DNA of 64,000 nt from Paenalcaligenes niemegkensis (GTDB lineage: Bacteria; Pseudomonadota; Gammaproteobacteria; Burkholderiales; Burkholderiaceae_B), in contig NZ_JAKGCT010000004.1 of assembly GCF_022230885.1 (NCBI RefSeq), forward strand, positions 682,001 through 746,000. Reading direction: 5' to 3'. The notes beneath the pieces were generated by a model. That model was not told the origin of the DNA, searched no databases, and worked only from the letters and a program-made list of their open reading frames with translations. The number at the start of each line of letters is the position of its first letter. Positions within the stretch are counted from its first letter, which is position 1. The position numbers and the translations under genes are program-made. Shown one piece after another: positions 52,347 to 61,732 of this stretch.

Positions 52347-53582
52347 ATGAAACCTGTAGCCCCCACTGTAAATGCCCTAGAGGGAATACGCATATTAGAA
52401 CTGGGCCAACTGATAGCCGGCCCTTTTGCGGCGAAGATTCTGGGCGAGTTTGGTGCAGAAGTCATCAAAGTCGAAAGCCCGGTTACCGGCGACCCCTTGC
52501 GCAAATGGCGCATGCTGCACAACGAGAACTCGCTGTGGTGGGAAATCCAGTCACGCAACAAGAAATCACTTGCTCTTGATTTGCGCGACCCTGCAGCCCA
52601 GGATGTGATCAAAAGGTTGATAACAGAATGCGATGTGCTTATTGAAAATTTCAGGCCAGGCACCCTGGAAAGCTGGGGCCTGGGATGGGAGGAGCTGCAA
52701 TCCATCAATCCCAAACTGATCATGCTGAGAGTTTCAGGCTATGGTCAAACCGGGCCTTATAAAGATCGCCCCGGATTCGGGGTAGTTGGTGAAGCCATGG
52801 GCGGCCTGCGTCATTTAAGCGGCGAAGCGGGCCGCCCTCCTGTGCGGGTCGGCATCTCCATTGGTGACTCGCTTACCGCCTTGCACGGAGTCATTGGCAT
52901 TTTAATTGCCTTGCGCCACCGCGATGTCAATGGCGGACTGGGCCAGGTGATTGATGCTGCCCTTTACGAATCTGTCTTTAACATGATGGAAAGCTTATTA
53001 CCGGAGTACTCGGTATTCGGCGCTGTTCGTGAACCAGCCGGCAGCCGCCTGCCGGGCATTACTCCCAGCAATGCCTATCGTTGTGCTGACGGAAAGTACG
53101 CCCTGATTGCCGGCAATGGCGACGCTATATTCAGGCGCCTGATGAATGCTATAGGCCGGCCCGATGTGGCAGAGGTATCCGATTACGCCCAAAATGATGG
53201 CCGGGCCAAAGCCGCCGATTATATTGATTCGGTCATTGCCGAATGGGCTGGCAAAAACACGCTGGACGATGTTCTGGAGGCTTTGCACCAAGCCCGCGTA
53301 CCTGCCGGCCGTGTCTACGATATTGCAGATATTGTTGCCGACCCACACTATCAGGCCCGCGAGATGATCATCAACGATACCCTGCCGGACGGCAGCCCCA
53401 TTAAGGTTCCAGGCATCGTTCCGAAGCTCAGTGCGACTCCAGGCGGAATCCATAGCAAGGCTCCATCACTTGGGCAGCACAGCCGCCAGCTTTTACGCGA
53501 TGCAGGCCTCAGCGATGAACAAATCAACGATTTGATTAAAAAAGGCGTGGTGGGCACCAATGAGGCTAAGTGTACTGATTAA
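52347..53582 (+). CDS. CaiB/BaiF family (class III) CoA-transferase
   Basis: Moves CoA between carboxylic acids through an Asp-bound intermediate. It is about 411 residues from ATG 52347; an in-frame ATG at 52332 adds five residues. Motifs are IRILELGQLIAGPFAAKILG at the N terminus, CDVLIENFRPGTLESWGL, the hinge region VSGYGQTGPYKDRPGFGVVG and the catalytic Asp in GQVIDAALYESVFNMMESL. The substrate is unknown; homologues include succinyl-CoA-dependent transferases for itaconate or citramalate. It is not in an operon: the next gene is a tRNA with its own promoter. Confidence 0.9.
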   Translation: MKPVAPTVNALEGIRILELGQLIAGPFAAKILGEFGAEVIKVESPVTGDPLRKWRMLHNENSLWWEIQSRNKKSLALDLRDPAAQDVIKRLITECDVLIENFRPGTLESWGLGWEELQSINPKLIMLRVSGYGQTGPYKDRPGFGVVGEAMGGLRHLSGEAGRPPVRVGISIGDSLTALHGVIGILIALRHRDVNGGLGQVIDAALYESVFNMMESLLPEYSVFGAVREPAGSRLPGITPSNAYRCADGKYALIAGNGDAIFRRLMNAIGRPDVAEVSDYAQNDGRAKAADYIDSVIAEWAGKNTLDDVLEALHQARVPAGRVYDIADIVADPHYQAREMIINDTLPDGSPIKVPGIVPKLSATPGGIHSKAPSLGQHSRQLLRDAGLSDEQINDLIKKGVVGTNEAKCTD

Positions 53583-53659
53583 GCTGACTATTTCGTAAAA
53601 CAACAGTAGTGAAAGTCATTTCCTGCCAGCTCACGTCAAGCTCATTGAAAGAAAAGGCT

Positions 53660-53687
53660 TTGCAAAACCGGTTTTTTCCCCTATAAT
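53660..53687 (+). promoter_or_regulatory. Promoter of tRNA-Leu
   Basis: TTGCAA at 53660-53665, 16-bp spacer, TATAAT at 53682-53687. It ends 19 nt before the mature tRNA. Confidence 0.75.
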
Positions 53688-53706
53688 TCTTTTCTTTGCT
53701 AGATAC

Positions 53707-53791
53707 GCGAACGTGGCGGAATTGGTAGACGCACCAGATTTAGGTTCTGGCGCCGAGAGGTGTGAGAGTTCGAGTCTCTCCGTTCGCACCA
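53707..53791 (+). tRNA. tRNA-Leu (anticodon UAG)
   Basis: 85 nt with encoded CCA. The acceptor stem GCGAACG pairs with CGTTCGC. The D-arm is in GGCGGAATTGGTAGACGC, the anticodon loop TTTAGGT contains TAG, there is a long variable arm, and the T-arm GAGAGTTCGAGTCTCTC is present. The long variable arm and TAG anticodon identify a leucine tRNA reading CUA/CUN codons. Confidence 0.97.
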
Positions 53792-53797
53792 CAGATT

Positions 53798-53854
53798 AAA
53801 AGCCGTTGATTTTACTGGATCAAAATCCTTTAAAATCAACGGCTTTTCTGTTTT
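53798..53854 (+). terminator. Terminator downstream of tRNA-Leu
   Basis: Perfect 16-bp inverted repeat AAAAGCCGTTGATTTT with an 18-nt loop, followed by CTGTTTT. Confidence 0.85.
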
Positions 53855-54179
53855 CTGAATGAACTTTGATAGCCTAACATCAACTTTTACGAACCTTATG
53901 CCCCCAAGCAAAAACACCTTGGCTGACATTTCAATTAGCTATCTTGCCGCCCTGACCCTTAAGTAAAGTTAAAGGCCCGGGCATAACCTCTATTTATAAA
54001 GCTCGAGCGCGACGAGATCCGGACAGCAGCTTCCTGGGTTCAGCAGCAAGACGCAATATAAGCCGCCTGGACTCTTTGTTAAGTCCGGAGAACGTAACCT
54101 GAATTTGTTTAGCACTCAATTTAGTGTGGACTCTCTCGATACTTTCTATCGCTGTAATATCCTTGTTAGTTTAACGGCA
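53855..54179. other. 325-bp region without a recognised gene
   Basis: It lies between the tRNA terminator and the glycine-rich protein gene. On the minus strand an open stretch down to a TAA at 53994-53996 reads LSAKQIQVTFSGLNKESRRL then ILRLAAEPRKLLSGSRRARA from a TTG at 54119, with no ATG or good ribosome site. It looks somewhat protein-like but could be a gene remnant. No RNA family is recognised; I checked for signal-recognition RNA and tmRNA signatures and found none. Confidence 0.3.
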
Positions 54180-54887
54180 CTAGCCGGGGTGATCGCTGTC
54201 GCTACGACCGACTCCAAGGCCAATCCCCATACCTGCCCCGCCACCGCCACCGCCTCCTGCGCCCCCACCACCTGCACGGCCCGCACCTCTGGCGTTCGCC
54301 GCTTCGCCCCTGCCTCGGCCAGCGCTACCCTGGCCGCGGGTAGGCCCCTGGAAAGGGATACTGATATCGTCAGGAATGGGCCCGAGGTCAAGAGCGGTGC
54401 GAATAAAGTTGCGAAGCGAAACCACCAATGCTGCGGTTTCAATGGGTCGGCCTGCAGCCATATCGCTTGCTGCTTGGCCGGCAAGACGGACATGTTCTAC
54501 CGTGCCGAGCAGAATAATATCAGATAAGGCGGCCTCTACTGCATCACGAATCCGGCGTGACCGATCAGAAGTCTGGTTTTCAGGCAATACCGCCTCGTCG
54601 CCGTCTTCTTGCGCTGTGTTACGCAGATCCCGGAGATGGGTAGGGTCAACCGTAAGCTGCCCTGTAAACGAACCACCCAAAGCGCGATAGGCTGAGATCA
54701 AGGTTTTCAGACGCTCATTGATTTGCCGATTCATGCGCTCGCGGCGCTGTTGGATGGTTTGCATGATAAGCACACGAATGCCCACGCCCATCAAGGTGAA
54801 TACCGCAAGGCCGACGAGCGTCGTTAACACTCCCTGCCACGAACTAAAATCGAAAAATCTCACTTTAGCCTCCACAAGCGTTTGCAA
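54180..54887 (-). CDS. Hypothetical membrane-anchored protein with glycine-rich tail
   Basis: I do not recognise the family. It is 235 residues. One N-terminal membrane helix (WQGVLTTLVGLAVFTLMGVG, about residues 19-38) is followed by a basic, probably coiled segment (QTIQQRRERMNRQINERLKT). A soluble domain of about 140 residues follows (SDIILLGTVEHVRLAGQAAS; LRNFIRTALDLGPIPDDISI). The last 45 residues are very rich in Gly, Arg and Ala (GAGRAGGGGAGGGGGGGAGM). The orientation predicts a cytoplasmic or periplasmic body on a single anchor. Composition is normal for the window, and there is no operon partner. Confidence 0.7.
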   Translation of the reverse strand: MQTLVEAKVRFFDFSSWQGVLTTLVGLAVFTLMGVGIRVLIMQTIQQRRERMNRQINERLKTLISAYRALGGSFTGQLTVDPTHLRDLRNTAQEDGDEAVLPENQTSDRSRRIRDAVEAALSDIILLGTVEHVRLAGQAASDMAAGRPIETAALVVSLRNFIRTALDLGPIPDDISIPFQGPTRGQGSAGRGRGEAANARGAGRAGGGGAGGGGGGGAGMGIGLGVGRSDSDHPG

Positions 54888-55182
54888 TAGGCAAACATCT
54901 TAACCCCAACCTTAAAGCGTATTCTTGCTAAATTCCGGTTTATTCCCCCAGCAATGAGCTCAGTCAGGCCATATGCCGCCATGCCTGGCGAAGATGATAT
55001 CTCGTTCGAGCTACGTATCAGCCGCTAACTGAAAATCCATATGTCCGCATAAATATGCGTCGCCTCTACACAGTCCGCGTTTGCCCGCTTACAATAGCCC
55101 AAATACTAGGCAATAAAGCTCGGTTACGCCGTAAACCTTTTTGCCCATTCTCTCGCACCGACCAATACCTAGGATATCCCTC

Positions 55183-56106
55183 GTGCCCTCAACGTCATTT
55201 CAACAGGAATGCAATTCTGCGGTTGATGAATTACACACTTTGCGCGATTTGCTGCGCTGGACGCTTAGCCAGTTTACGGCTCACGAATTAAATTTTGGCC
55301 ATGGCAGTGACAATGCGTGGGATGAGGCGGTTTATTTACTGCTACATTCTTTACGTCTGCCTTTAGACACGCTGGAACCGTTTCTAGAGGCAAAAACCAC
55401 CCGCGCCGAACGTGAAGCCTTTGTTCAGCTGATAGCACGTCGATGCACAGAACGTGTCCCGGCCGCCTACATTACAGGGGAGGCATGGCTGCAGGGGTTC
55501 CGCTTTAAAGTCGACAAGCGTTGTATCGTGCCGCGCTCTCCTATTGCAGAGCTTCTGGTGAAACAGCTTGCCCCCTGGATAGATGATCCGGAAATGATCG
55601 ATAGCGTGCTGGATCTCTGCACCGGCACGGGCTGCCTGGCTATACTCAGTGCACTGGCGTTCGAGAACTCGCTGGTTGATGCGGTAGATCTGTCCAAAGA
55701 CGCCCTTAGCCTGGCCCAAGAGAATATTGATGAATACAAGCTCACAGACCGGGTCACGGCCATCGAAAGCGACCTGTACAGCGCACTGCCCGACACGCAG
55801 TACCGTGTCATTATCAGCAATCCGCCCTACGTAAATGAAGAGTCAATGCAGTCTTTGCCCAGCGAATATGGGCATGAGCCCCGCCTGGCACTGGCAGGTG
55901 GTGATGACGGCATGGATCTGGTGCGGCGCATTATAGAAGGCGCTCCGGACTTTCTGGCTCCGGATGGCATACTCATTCTTGAGATCGGCAACGAATACCA
56001 CCATTTTATTGAAGCCTTTCCCGATCTTGATCCCGTCTGGCTAAGTACCGAAAATGCCGAAGATCAAATTTTGCTGCTAACGCGGGAGCAACTCAGTCGT
56101 GATTAG
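55183..56106 (+). CDS. prmB: 50S ribosomal protein L3 glutamine methyltransferase
   Basis: An N5-glutamine methyltransferase using S-adenosylmethionine. From GTG 55183, preceded by AGGA, it is 307 residues, normal for PrmB; a longer ATG reading at 55141 is less likely. The N-terminal helical domain is followed by the methyltransferase core with VPRSPIAELL, VLDLCTGTGCLAILSALAF and the catalytic VIISNPPYVNEES. VPRSPIAEL with the long N-terminal domain favours PrmB over PrmC. It overlaps the ABC-F gene by 8 nt. The 295 bp upstream (54888-55182) show nothing recognisable. Confidence 0.93.
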   Translation: MPSTSFQQECNSAVDELHTLRDLLRWTLSQFTAHELNFGHGSDNAWDEAVYLLLHSLRLPLDTLEPFLEAKTTRAEREAFVQLIARRCTERVPAAYITGEAWLQGFRFKVDKRCIVPRSPIAELLVKQLAPWIDDPEMIDSVLDLCTGTGCLAILSALAFENSLVDAVDLSKDALSLAQENIDEYKLTDRVTAIESDLYSALPDTQYRVIISNPPYVNEESMQSLPSEYGHEPRLALAGGDDGMDLVRRIIEGAPDFLAPDGILILEIGNEYHHFIEAFPDLDPVWLSTENAEDQILLLTREQLSRD

Positions 56107-58024
56107 AGCAACCGGCTTATCGCTACGCCGAGGCGTCAAATTATTACTCGATACCACCGACTTCACGATTAATCCGGGTGACCGCGTCGGTATCGTTGGC
56201 AAGAACGGGGCAGGAAAATCGACGCTCTTCGCGTTGCTGAAGCACGAGATGGAAGCCGATGCGGGTACGCTTAGCATGCCTGACAGCTGGCGCGTAGCCA
56301 GCGTAGAACAAGAGATTGTCGACCGTGAACGTGCTGCGCGGGAGTTCGTCATTGACGGTGACCGCCAGCTGCGTGAAATCCAGCGCCAACGTGAAAGCTG
56401 CCCGGACAGCGACGGGCACCGCATTGCCGAACTTGAGAACGCACTCATCGAAGCCGATGCCTGGACCGCAGCGTCGCGTGCTGAACAGCTCTTGGCGGGC
56501 CTAGGCTTTAAGCCCGAACAATGGATGCTGCCCGTAGGAGAGTTCTCCGGCGGCTGGCAAATGCGCCTGGCTCTCGCACGGGCGCTGATGGCGCCTTCAG
56601 ACCTGCTCCTTCTGGACGAGCCCACCAACCATCTGGACCTGGACGCCATGCTCTGGCTTGAACGGTGGCTAGTCTCGTATCCAGGCACTGTCATTGTTAT
56701 ATCTCATGACACCGAGTTTTTAGATGCCGTTGCGAAAAGCATTCTTCATTTTGATCAGCAGAAACTCGAACGCTATCGCGGTGGCTATAACGACTTTTTG
56801 ACGCAGCGAGCCGAACGTCTGCGTCAAACCCAGCTGGCGCATGAGCGTCAAAGCCGGGAAGCCGCCCGCCTGCAGGGCTTTATCGACCGATTCAAAGCCA
56901 AGGCAACCAAAGCCAAACAAGCCCAGAGCCGGGTCAAAGCCTTAGCCAGAATGCAGGAACTGGCACCGTTGCGGGCAGACTCGTCGCTGGACATCCGGCT
57001 ACCCACTCCGACCTCGATGCCAGACCCTCTGATTACACTAGATCAGGCGGCGCTGGGCTATCCGGGCGACACGCCACGCGTTATTCTGCAAAACATCAAG
57101 CTGGACGTGCGCGGCGGCGCCCGCATCGGTGTACTTGGCGTTAATGGGGCGGGTAAATCAACGCTGATCAAAACCCTGGCAGGCGAGCTAAAACCGTTAC
57201 AAGGCAAGCTGCAAAAATCTCCCCGGCTTGAGGTGGGCTATTTTGCTCAGCATCAGCTCGACATGATCGATCCCGACGCTTCCCCCATTCAGCACCTGGC
57301 AAGAATCGCACCGGATGTTCGTGAGCAGGAACTACGCAATTACCTGGGCAGCTTTGCATTTAGTGGTGATATGGCCTCTAGCACCACTGCGGGGTTTTCG
57401 GGTGGGGAAAAGGCACGCCTGGCCCTGGCTCTGATTGTATGGCGCAAGCCGAATTTATTGCTGCTGGACGAACCCACTAACCACCTGGATGTCGATACGC
57501 GAGAGGCACTGTCAAATGCCTTGGCAGAGTACGAGGGCAGCGTGCTGATTGTGTCCCACGATCGTCAGTTGCTGCGCAGCACGGTCGACGACTTCTGGAT
57601 TGTTGCTGACGGTGCTGTTCAAGAGTTCGATGGAGACCTTGAAGACTACAGAGACTGGCTGCAGCAGCGCAGCAGCGCCGAGCGCAGTTCAAACAGGCAA
57701 GCCAGCAGCAGCGCACAGCCAGGCGCCGCCTCCGAGCCTGACAGACGCGCCCAGCGCCGTATTGAGGCCGAAACACGTCAACGTCTGGCGGGAGTGAAGC
57801 GGCCGCTTGAGAAAAAACTGAAATCCATAGAAAACAGTATGGAAAAGGCAGCGCTTAGAATTGCAGAGCTAGCTACGCTAATCGCCGATCCTGACTTCTA
57901 TACGGATAGCTACAAGGACACCCGCCCAACATTGCTGGCCGAACACGGCGAGCTGACGAAAAAGCACGCGGAACTTGAAAACGACTGGCTTGAGATACAG
58001 GAAGAAATTGAGCAGTTAACCTAA
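56099..58024 (+). CDS. ABC-F family ATPase (YheS type)
   Basis: A soluble twin-ATPase of the ABC-F family, which act on the ribosome. It is 641 residues from GTG 56099. The first domain has Walker A IVGKNGAGKSTLFALL, signature FSGGWQMRLALARAL and Walker B LLLLDEPTNHLDLDAM. The second has VLGVNGAGKSTLIKTLA, FSGGEKARLALALIVW and LLLLDEPTNHLDVDT. The interdomain linker (about 235-300) is charged and helical, and a C-terminal coiled coil (about 560-641) is present. The N-terminal RATGLSLRRGVKLLLDTTDF fits YheS. There are no membrane segments, so it is not a transporter. Confidence 0.92.
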   Translation: MIRATGLSLRRGVKLLLDTTDFTINPGDRVGIVGKNGAGKSTLFALLKHEMEADAGTLSMPDSWRVASVEQEIVDRERAAREFVIDGDRQLREIQRQRESCPDSDGHRIAELENALIEADAWTAASRAEQLLAGLGFKPEQWMLPVGEFSGGWQMRLALARALMAPSDLLLLDEPTNHLDLDAMLWLERWLVSYPGTVIVISHDTEFLDAVAKSILHFDQQKLERYRGGYNDFLTQRAERLRQTQLAHERQSREAARLQGFIDRFKAKATKAKQAQSRVKALARMQELAPLRADSSLDIRLPTPTSMPDPLITLDQAALGYPGDTPRVILQNIKLDVRGGARIGVLGVNGAGKSTLIKTLAGELKPLQGKLQKSPRLEVGYFAQHQLDMIDPDASPIQHLARIAPDVREQELRNYLGSFAFSGDMASSTTAGFSGGEKARLALALIVWRKPNLLLLDEPTNHLDVDTREALSNALAEYEGSVLIVSHDRQLLRSTVDDFWIVADGAVQEFDGDLEDYRDWLQQRSSAERSSNRQASSSAQPGAASEPDRRAQRRIEAETRQRLAGVKRPLEKKLKSIENSMEKAALRIAELATLIADPDFYTDSYKDTRPTLLAEHGELTKKHAELENDWLEIQEEIEQLT

Positions 58025-58028
58025 AAAA

Positions 58029-58087
58029 GCCGGCTGTTTCTTAATGAGCCATCAAAAAATAGCAAAATTCATTAAGAAACAGCCGGC
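58029..58087. terminator. Bidirectional terminator between the ABC-F gene and uvrD
   Basis: A perfect 19-bp inverted repeat, GCCGGCTGTTTCTTAATGA at 58029-58047 and its complement at 58069-58087, with a 21-nt AT-rich loop. On the minus strand it is followed by TTTTTTAG. Confidence 0.8.
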
Positions 58088-58123
58088 CTTTATATAGCGA
58101 TGACACTTGAGTCCAGCCTGGCT

Positions 58124-60412
58124 TCAGCCCACTACGACATCCAGCTTGGCTATCCCTAAAGCCAGAGTCTTGGTACCCACCTCGCGAAACTGAATCTGTG
58201 CCTGAGCTTCGTTGCCGCTTCCACTTAAGGTGAGGATGGTTCCCTCGCCAAATTTGGCATGGCGTACACCTTGTCCTATCCGAAAATGATTCTCGCCCAC
58301 AATCACACCACTGGACATGACTTTTGAGGTGTTAGGCACCAATGTATTTCCTGCTGGTGCGTTCCATGACATGCCGCGCCTGAATGCCCCGCCCCATTGC
58401 CCTTCGTTGCCCCCGCGCGTTGGCACGGCACGCGCGGTCAGCCATTTGACATTTTCTTCGGGAAGCTCGTCGAGAAACCGCGAGCGCATCGCATAGCGTG
58501 TCTGTCCGTGCAGCATACGGCTTTGCGCCAGCGTAATATACAAACGTTCGCGGCCACGGGTTATGGCCACATACATAAGGCGACGCTCTTCTTCGATACC
58601 ACCCGGATCATTCAGGCTGTTATCGTGCGGAAACAGCCCTTCTTCAAGACCGGTAATAAATACGGCATCGAACTCAAGACCTTTAGCAGCATGGATGGTC
58701 ATTAGCTGAACAGCATCCTGACCTGCCTGTGCCTGGTTGTCGCCAGCCTCAAGCGAAGCGTGGCTTAAAAAGGCGCCTAATGGCGACATTGGAGCCAGCT
58801 CGGCCACACCAGGCGCCAAACCTTCGGTACCCTGACTACCCGGTACTGCGTCAGGGATTCGACCAGCAGGCAAATCAGAAAAGTTTTCTTCATTGACAAA
58901 CACCGCTGCCGCGTTCACCAGCTCCTGCAAGTTTTCCAAACGCTCGGCGCCTTCGCGATCAGCCTGGTAATGCGCCAATAGCCCACTATCATGAACAACC
59001 TGCTGAATCAGTTCGGGAAGCGTAAGCACCTGTGCTTCGCTAGCCAGAGCCTGGGTCATGGCGACAAAGCCACCCAGATTAGTCCCAGCCCGCCCAGTCA
59101 TGTAGGGCACTGCCCGATAGAGGCTGATACCGTGCTCACGAGCGTGGTCGCCCAGCACCTCGAGCGAGCGAGCGCCTATACCTCGCGTAGGGAAGTTCAC
59201 GACGCGCAACCAAGAGGTGTCGTCATTGGGATTATCGACTAAACGTAAATACGCCAGTACATGCTTGATTTCCTGGCGTTCGAAGAAGCGCTGACCGCCA
59301 TACACTTTGTAGGAAATGCCTGAGCTGAACAAATGGTGTTCGAGCACACGGGACTGCGCATTGCTGCGGTATAGAATAGCAATCTCGTTATTAGACTTAC
59401 CCTCGCTGATCAGGGCTCGTACCTCGTCAACAACCCACTGCGCCTCAAGAGCATCTGAGGGCTGTTCGGAAATGCGGATCAGCTCGCCTTTACCTGCGTC
59501 TGTCCAAAGATTTTTCCCAAGTCGGCTGCTGTTTTGCGAAATCAAGGCGTTGGCCGCGTCAAGAATGTGTCCGCAAGAGCGATAGTTCTGTTCCAGCTTA
59601 ATAACATTTCCACGGGCATATTGACGCTCGAAATCGGCCATATTACCCACATCAGCACCGCGAAAAGCATAAATTGACTGATCATCATCGCCTACAGCGA
59701 ATACTGCCGCGCCGCCGCCAGCCAGCAGCTTTAACCACAAATACTGCAAACGGTTTGTATCTTGGAATTCATCGACCAGGATATGCTGGAAACGGCGCTG
59801 GTAGTGCTCGCGTATGGGAGCGTTACGCTGCAATAGCTCGTAAGCGCGTAACAACAGCTCGGCGAAATCGACCACGCCCTCGCGTTCACATTGATCCTGG
59901 TACAGCTGATAGATCTCAGCCAGGCGACGGCGATGGGGATCGTAAGCCTCGACCGCATCAGGACGCAGGCCTTCTTCTTTGCTGCCATTAATAAAGCGCT
60001 GCACGTCACGGGGAGGAAACTTCTCGTCATCGATTCCGGCACCCTTTATAAGACGCCGAATCGCTGCCAGCTGATCGGAGCTGTCAAGGATCTGAAAGCT
60101 CTGTACCAGACCCGCATCGCGAAAATGGGTACGCAGCAAACGATTGCACAGGCCATGAAAGGTGCCTACCCACATGCCCCGCGTATTGATAGGCAATAAA
60201 GACTGCAGCCGTGTCAGCATCTCACGGGCGGCTTTATTGGTAAAAGTAACGGCTAATAACGCAAAAGGGCTTAGTTGCTGCTGTTGCATCAACCAAGCCA
60301 TTCTGGTGGTAAGTACCCGGGTTTTCCCGCTACCTGCCCCAGCCAGCACTAGAGTGTGGCCGGGGGCTTGCGTTACTGCTTGTTCTTGCTGCTGATTTAA
60401 ACCGTCAATCAT
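58124..60412 (-). CDS. uvrD: DNA helicase II UvrD
   Basis: A superfamily 1A 3'-5' helicase for excision and mismatch repair. It is 762 residues. Motif I is LVLAGAGSGKTRVLTTRMAW, Ia FALLAVTFTNKAAREML, II ILVDEFQDTNRLQY, III VFAVGDDDQSIYAFRGAD and V/VI LMTIHAAKGLEFDAVFITG and RRLMYVAITRGRERLYITL. The C-terminal tail ends in a Tudor-like segment (GVRHAKFGEGTILTLSGSG). Its ATG overlaps the desaturase stop by 4 nt (ATGA), an unusual pairing. No SOS box is visible before it. Confidence 0.97.
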   Translation of the reverse strand: MIDGLNQQQEQAVTQAPGHTLVLAGAGSGKTRVLTTRMAWLMQQQQLSPFALLAVTFTNKAAREMLTRLQSLLPINTRGMWVGTFHGLCNRLLRTHFRDAGLVQSFQILDSSDQLAAIRRLIKGAGIDDEKFPPRDVQRFINGSKEEGLRPDAVEAYDPHRRRLAEIYQLYQDQCEREGVVDFAELLLRAYELLQRNAPIREHYQRRFQHILVDEFQDTNRLQYLWLKLLAGGGAAVFAVGDDDQSIYAFRGADVGNMADFERQYARGNVIKLEQNYRSCGHILDAANALISQNSSRLGKNLWTDAGKGELIRISEQPSDALEAQWVVDEVRALISEGKSNNEIAILYRSNAQSRVLEHHLFSSGISYKVYGGQRFFERQEIKHVLAYLRLVDNPNDDTSWLRVVNFPTRGIGARSLEVLGDHAREHGISLYRAVPYMTGRAGTNLGGFVAMTQALASEAQVLTLPELIQQVVHDSGLLAHYQADREGAERLENLQELVNAAAVFVNEENFSDLPAGRIPDAVPGSQGTEGLAPGVAELAPMSPLGAFLSHASLEAGDNQAQAGQDAVQLMTIHAAKGLEFDAVFITGLEEGLFPHDNSLNDPGGIEEERRLMYVAITRGRERLYITLAQSRMLHGQTRYAMRSRFLDELPEENVKWLTARAVPTRGGNEGQWGGAFRRGMSWNAPAGNTLVPNTSKVMSSGVIVGENHFRIGQGVRHAKFGEGTILTLSGSGNEAQAQIQFREVGTKTLALGIAKLDVVVG

Positions 60413-61632
60413 GCAGCATAGCGGCGCAATCGTAGCGCAAACTGTTCGAGACCTTCAATACCGCTTTGCTGAGCACGCTGACACCAGGCCTGCAAATCAG
60501 CAAGTAACTGCTCACTGGATGAACTTGAGCTCTCCCAGATGCGGGCCAGTTCGTGCTGCATACGTACAACAGTAGATAGCGGCGTGTCTTCTTGCAAGAC
60601 GGTTTCGAGTTCAGCCCTCTGTTGAGGCTCAAGGACTTCGTCACCACGGCCAATCCAGTCGCCGCATCGTTTTAGCAAAGACCACTTGCAGTTAGGATCA
60701 GCTTCGTTGTGGGCCGGCTTCAAGCGAGACAGCTCTTCGAGCGCCGCATTGCGAATGACATCGGCGTAACGCGCCAGAATCTCGTAGCGATGGGTAATTA
60801 CGCCTTGCAGTGTTTCCAGACTGATTGTGTCCAGACCCAATGTCTTGCTCTCTGGCTCAAGGCGCAATTTGGGAGCCACTTTTTTGACGTGGGCCAAACC
60901 GAAGAATCTCAGTACGCTGATGTAGCACCAGCCCAGATCGAACTCGTACCACTTACTGGAGAATTTTGCAGAGGTTCCGTATGCATGATGGTTATTGTGT
61001 AGCTCTTCGCCACCAATAATAATGCCCAGAGGAAAGACGTTAGTGCTGGTATCAGGGCTGGCAAAATTGCGATAGCCTATGGCATGGCCCAGCCCATTGA
61101 CGACCCCGGCCGCCCAGAATGGAATCCAGCCCATTTGTACCGCCCACACTGCCAAACCGGCCAAGCCAAACAAACTGACGTTAATGGCTAGCATAATAAG
61201 AATGCCAAGCAAGCTGCGGCGCGTATAAACATTACGCTCCATCCAGTCGTCTGGCGTGCCGTGACCAAAGCGCTTCAGGGTTTCTTCGTTAGTGGCTTCG
61301 AGGCGGTACAGTTCTGCACCACGAAAGAAAACCATACCCAGACCAAACACGACGGGCGAATGAGGATCACCTTCGCGCTCGCAGCGGGCATGATGCTTAC
61401 GGTGAATCGCCACCCACTCTTTGGTGACCATACCTGTGGTCAGCCAGAGCCAGAAACGGAAGAAGTGCATCACAGCGGGATGTAGATCAAGCCCGCGATG
61501 CGCCTGGCTGCGGTGCAAAAACACCGTAACCGACACAATGGTGATATGGGTTAACACAAGGGTTATCAGTACAACTTTCCACCACTCAAGTTGTAGAAGC
61601 CCACCAGCGAGAAAATTCAGAAATGTTTGCAT
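60409..61632 (-). CDS. Acyl-CoA / fatty-acid desaturase
   Basis: A membrane di-iron desaturase introducing a double bond into acyl chains, probably delta-9. It is 407 residues with four or so membrane helices (first: WWKVVLITLVLTHITIVSVT). The three histidine boxes are HRSQAHRGLD, HRKHHARCEREGDPHS and NNHHAYGTSAKFS. A long C-terminal cytoplasmic region (about 260-407) is helical and lacks a cytochrome b5 domain, so reducing power comes from separate proteins. It is coupled to uvrD by a 4-nt overlap. Confidence 0.92.
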   Translation of the reverse strand: MQTFLNFLAGGLLQLEWWKVVLITLVLTHITIVSVTVFLHRSQAHRGLDLHPAVMHFFRFWLWLTTGMVTKEWVAIHRKHHARCEREGDPHSPVVFGLGMVFFRGAELYRLEATNEETLKRFGHGTPDDWMERNVYTRRSLLGILIMLAINVSLFGLAGLAVWAVQMGWIPFWAAGVVNGLGHAIGYRNFASPDTSTNVFPLGIIIGGEELHNNHHAYGTSAKFSSKWYEFDLGWCYISVLRFFGLAHVKKVAPKLRLEPESKTLGLDTISLETLQGVITHRYEILARYADVIRNAALEELSRLKPAHNEADPNCKWSLLKRCGDWIGRGDEVLEPQQRAELETVLQEDTPLSTVVRMQHELARIWESSSSSSEQLLADLQAWCQRAQQSGIEGLEQFALRLRRYAA

Positions 61633-61732
61633 AGACCTTTTTACAAGTGATCCATGAGATTAAAAACAACAAAAAGTTTAGCGTACTTAGACTATATAAG
61701 ACAGCTATATTTCATTTTGAAGTTGATAAAAA

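Noticed and set aside
53699..53929. 76-residue minus-strand frame across the tRNA-Leu gene (contains CERRDSNSHTSRRQ)
   Set aside because: It is the antisense translation of the tRNA, a familiar spurious frame in bacterial annotations.
53990..54110. Possible signal-recognition RNA or tmRNA in the gap after tRNA-Leu
   Set aside because: A GATCCGGACAGCAGCTTCC stretch looked suggestive, but the conserved SRP tetraloop core and a flanking long stem are absent, and no tmRNA ends pair.
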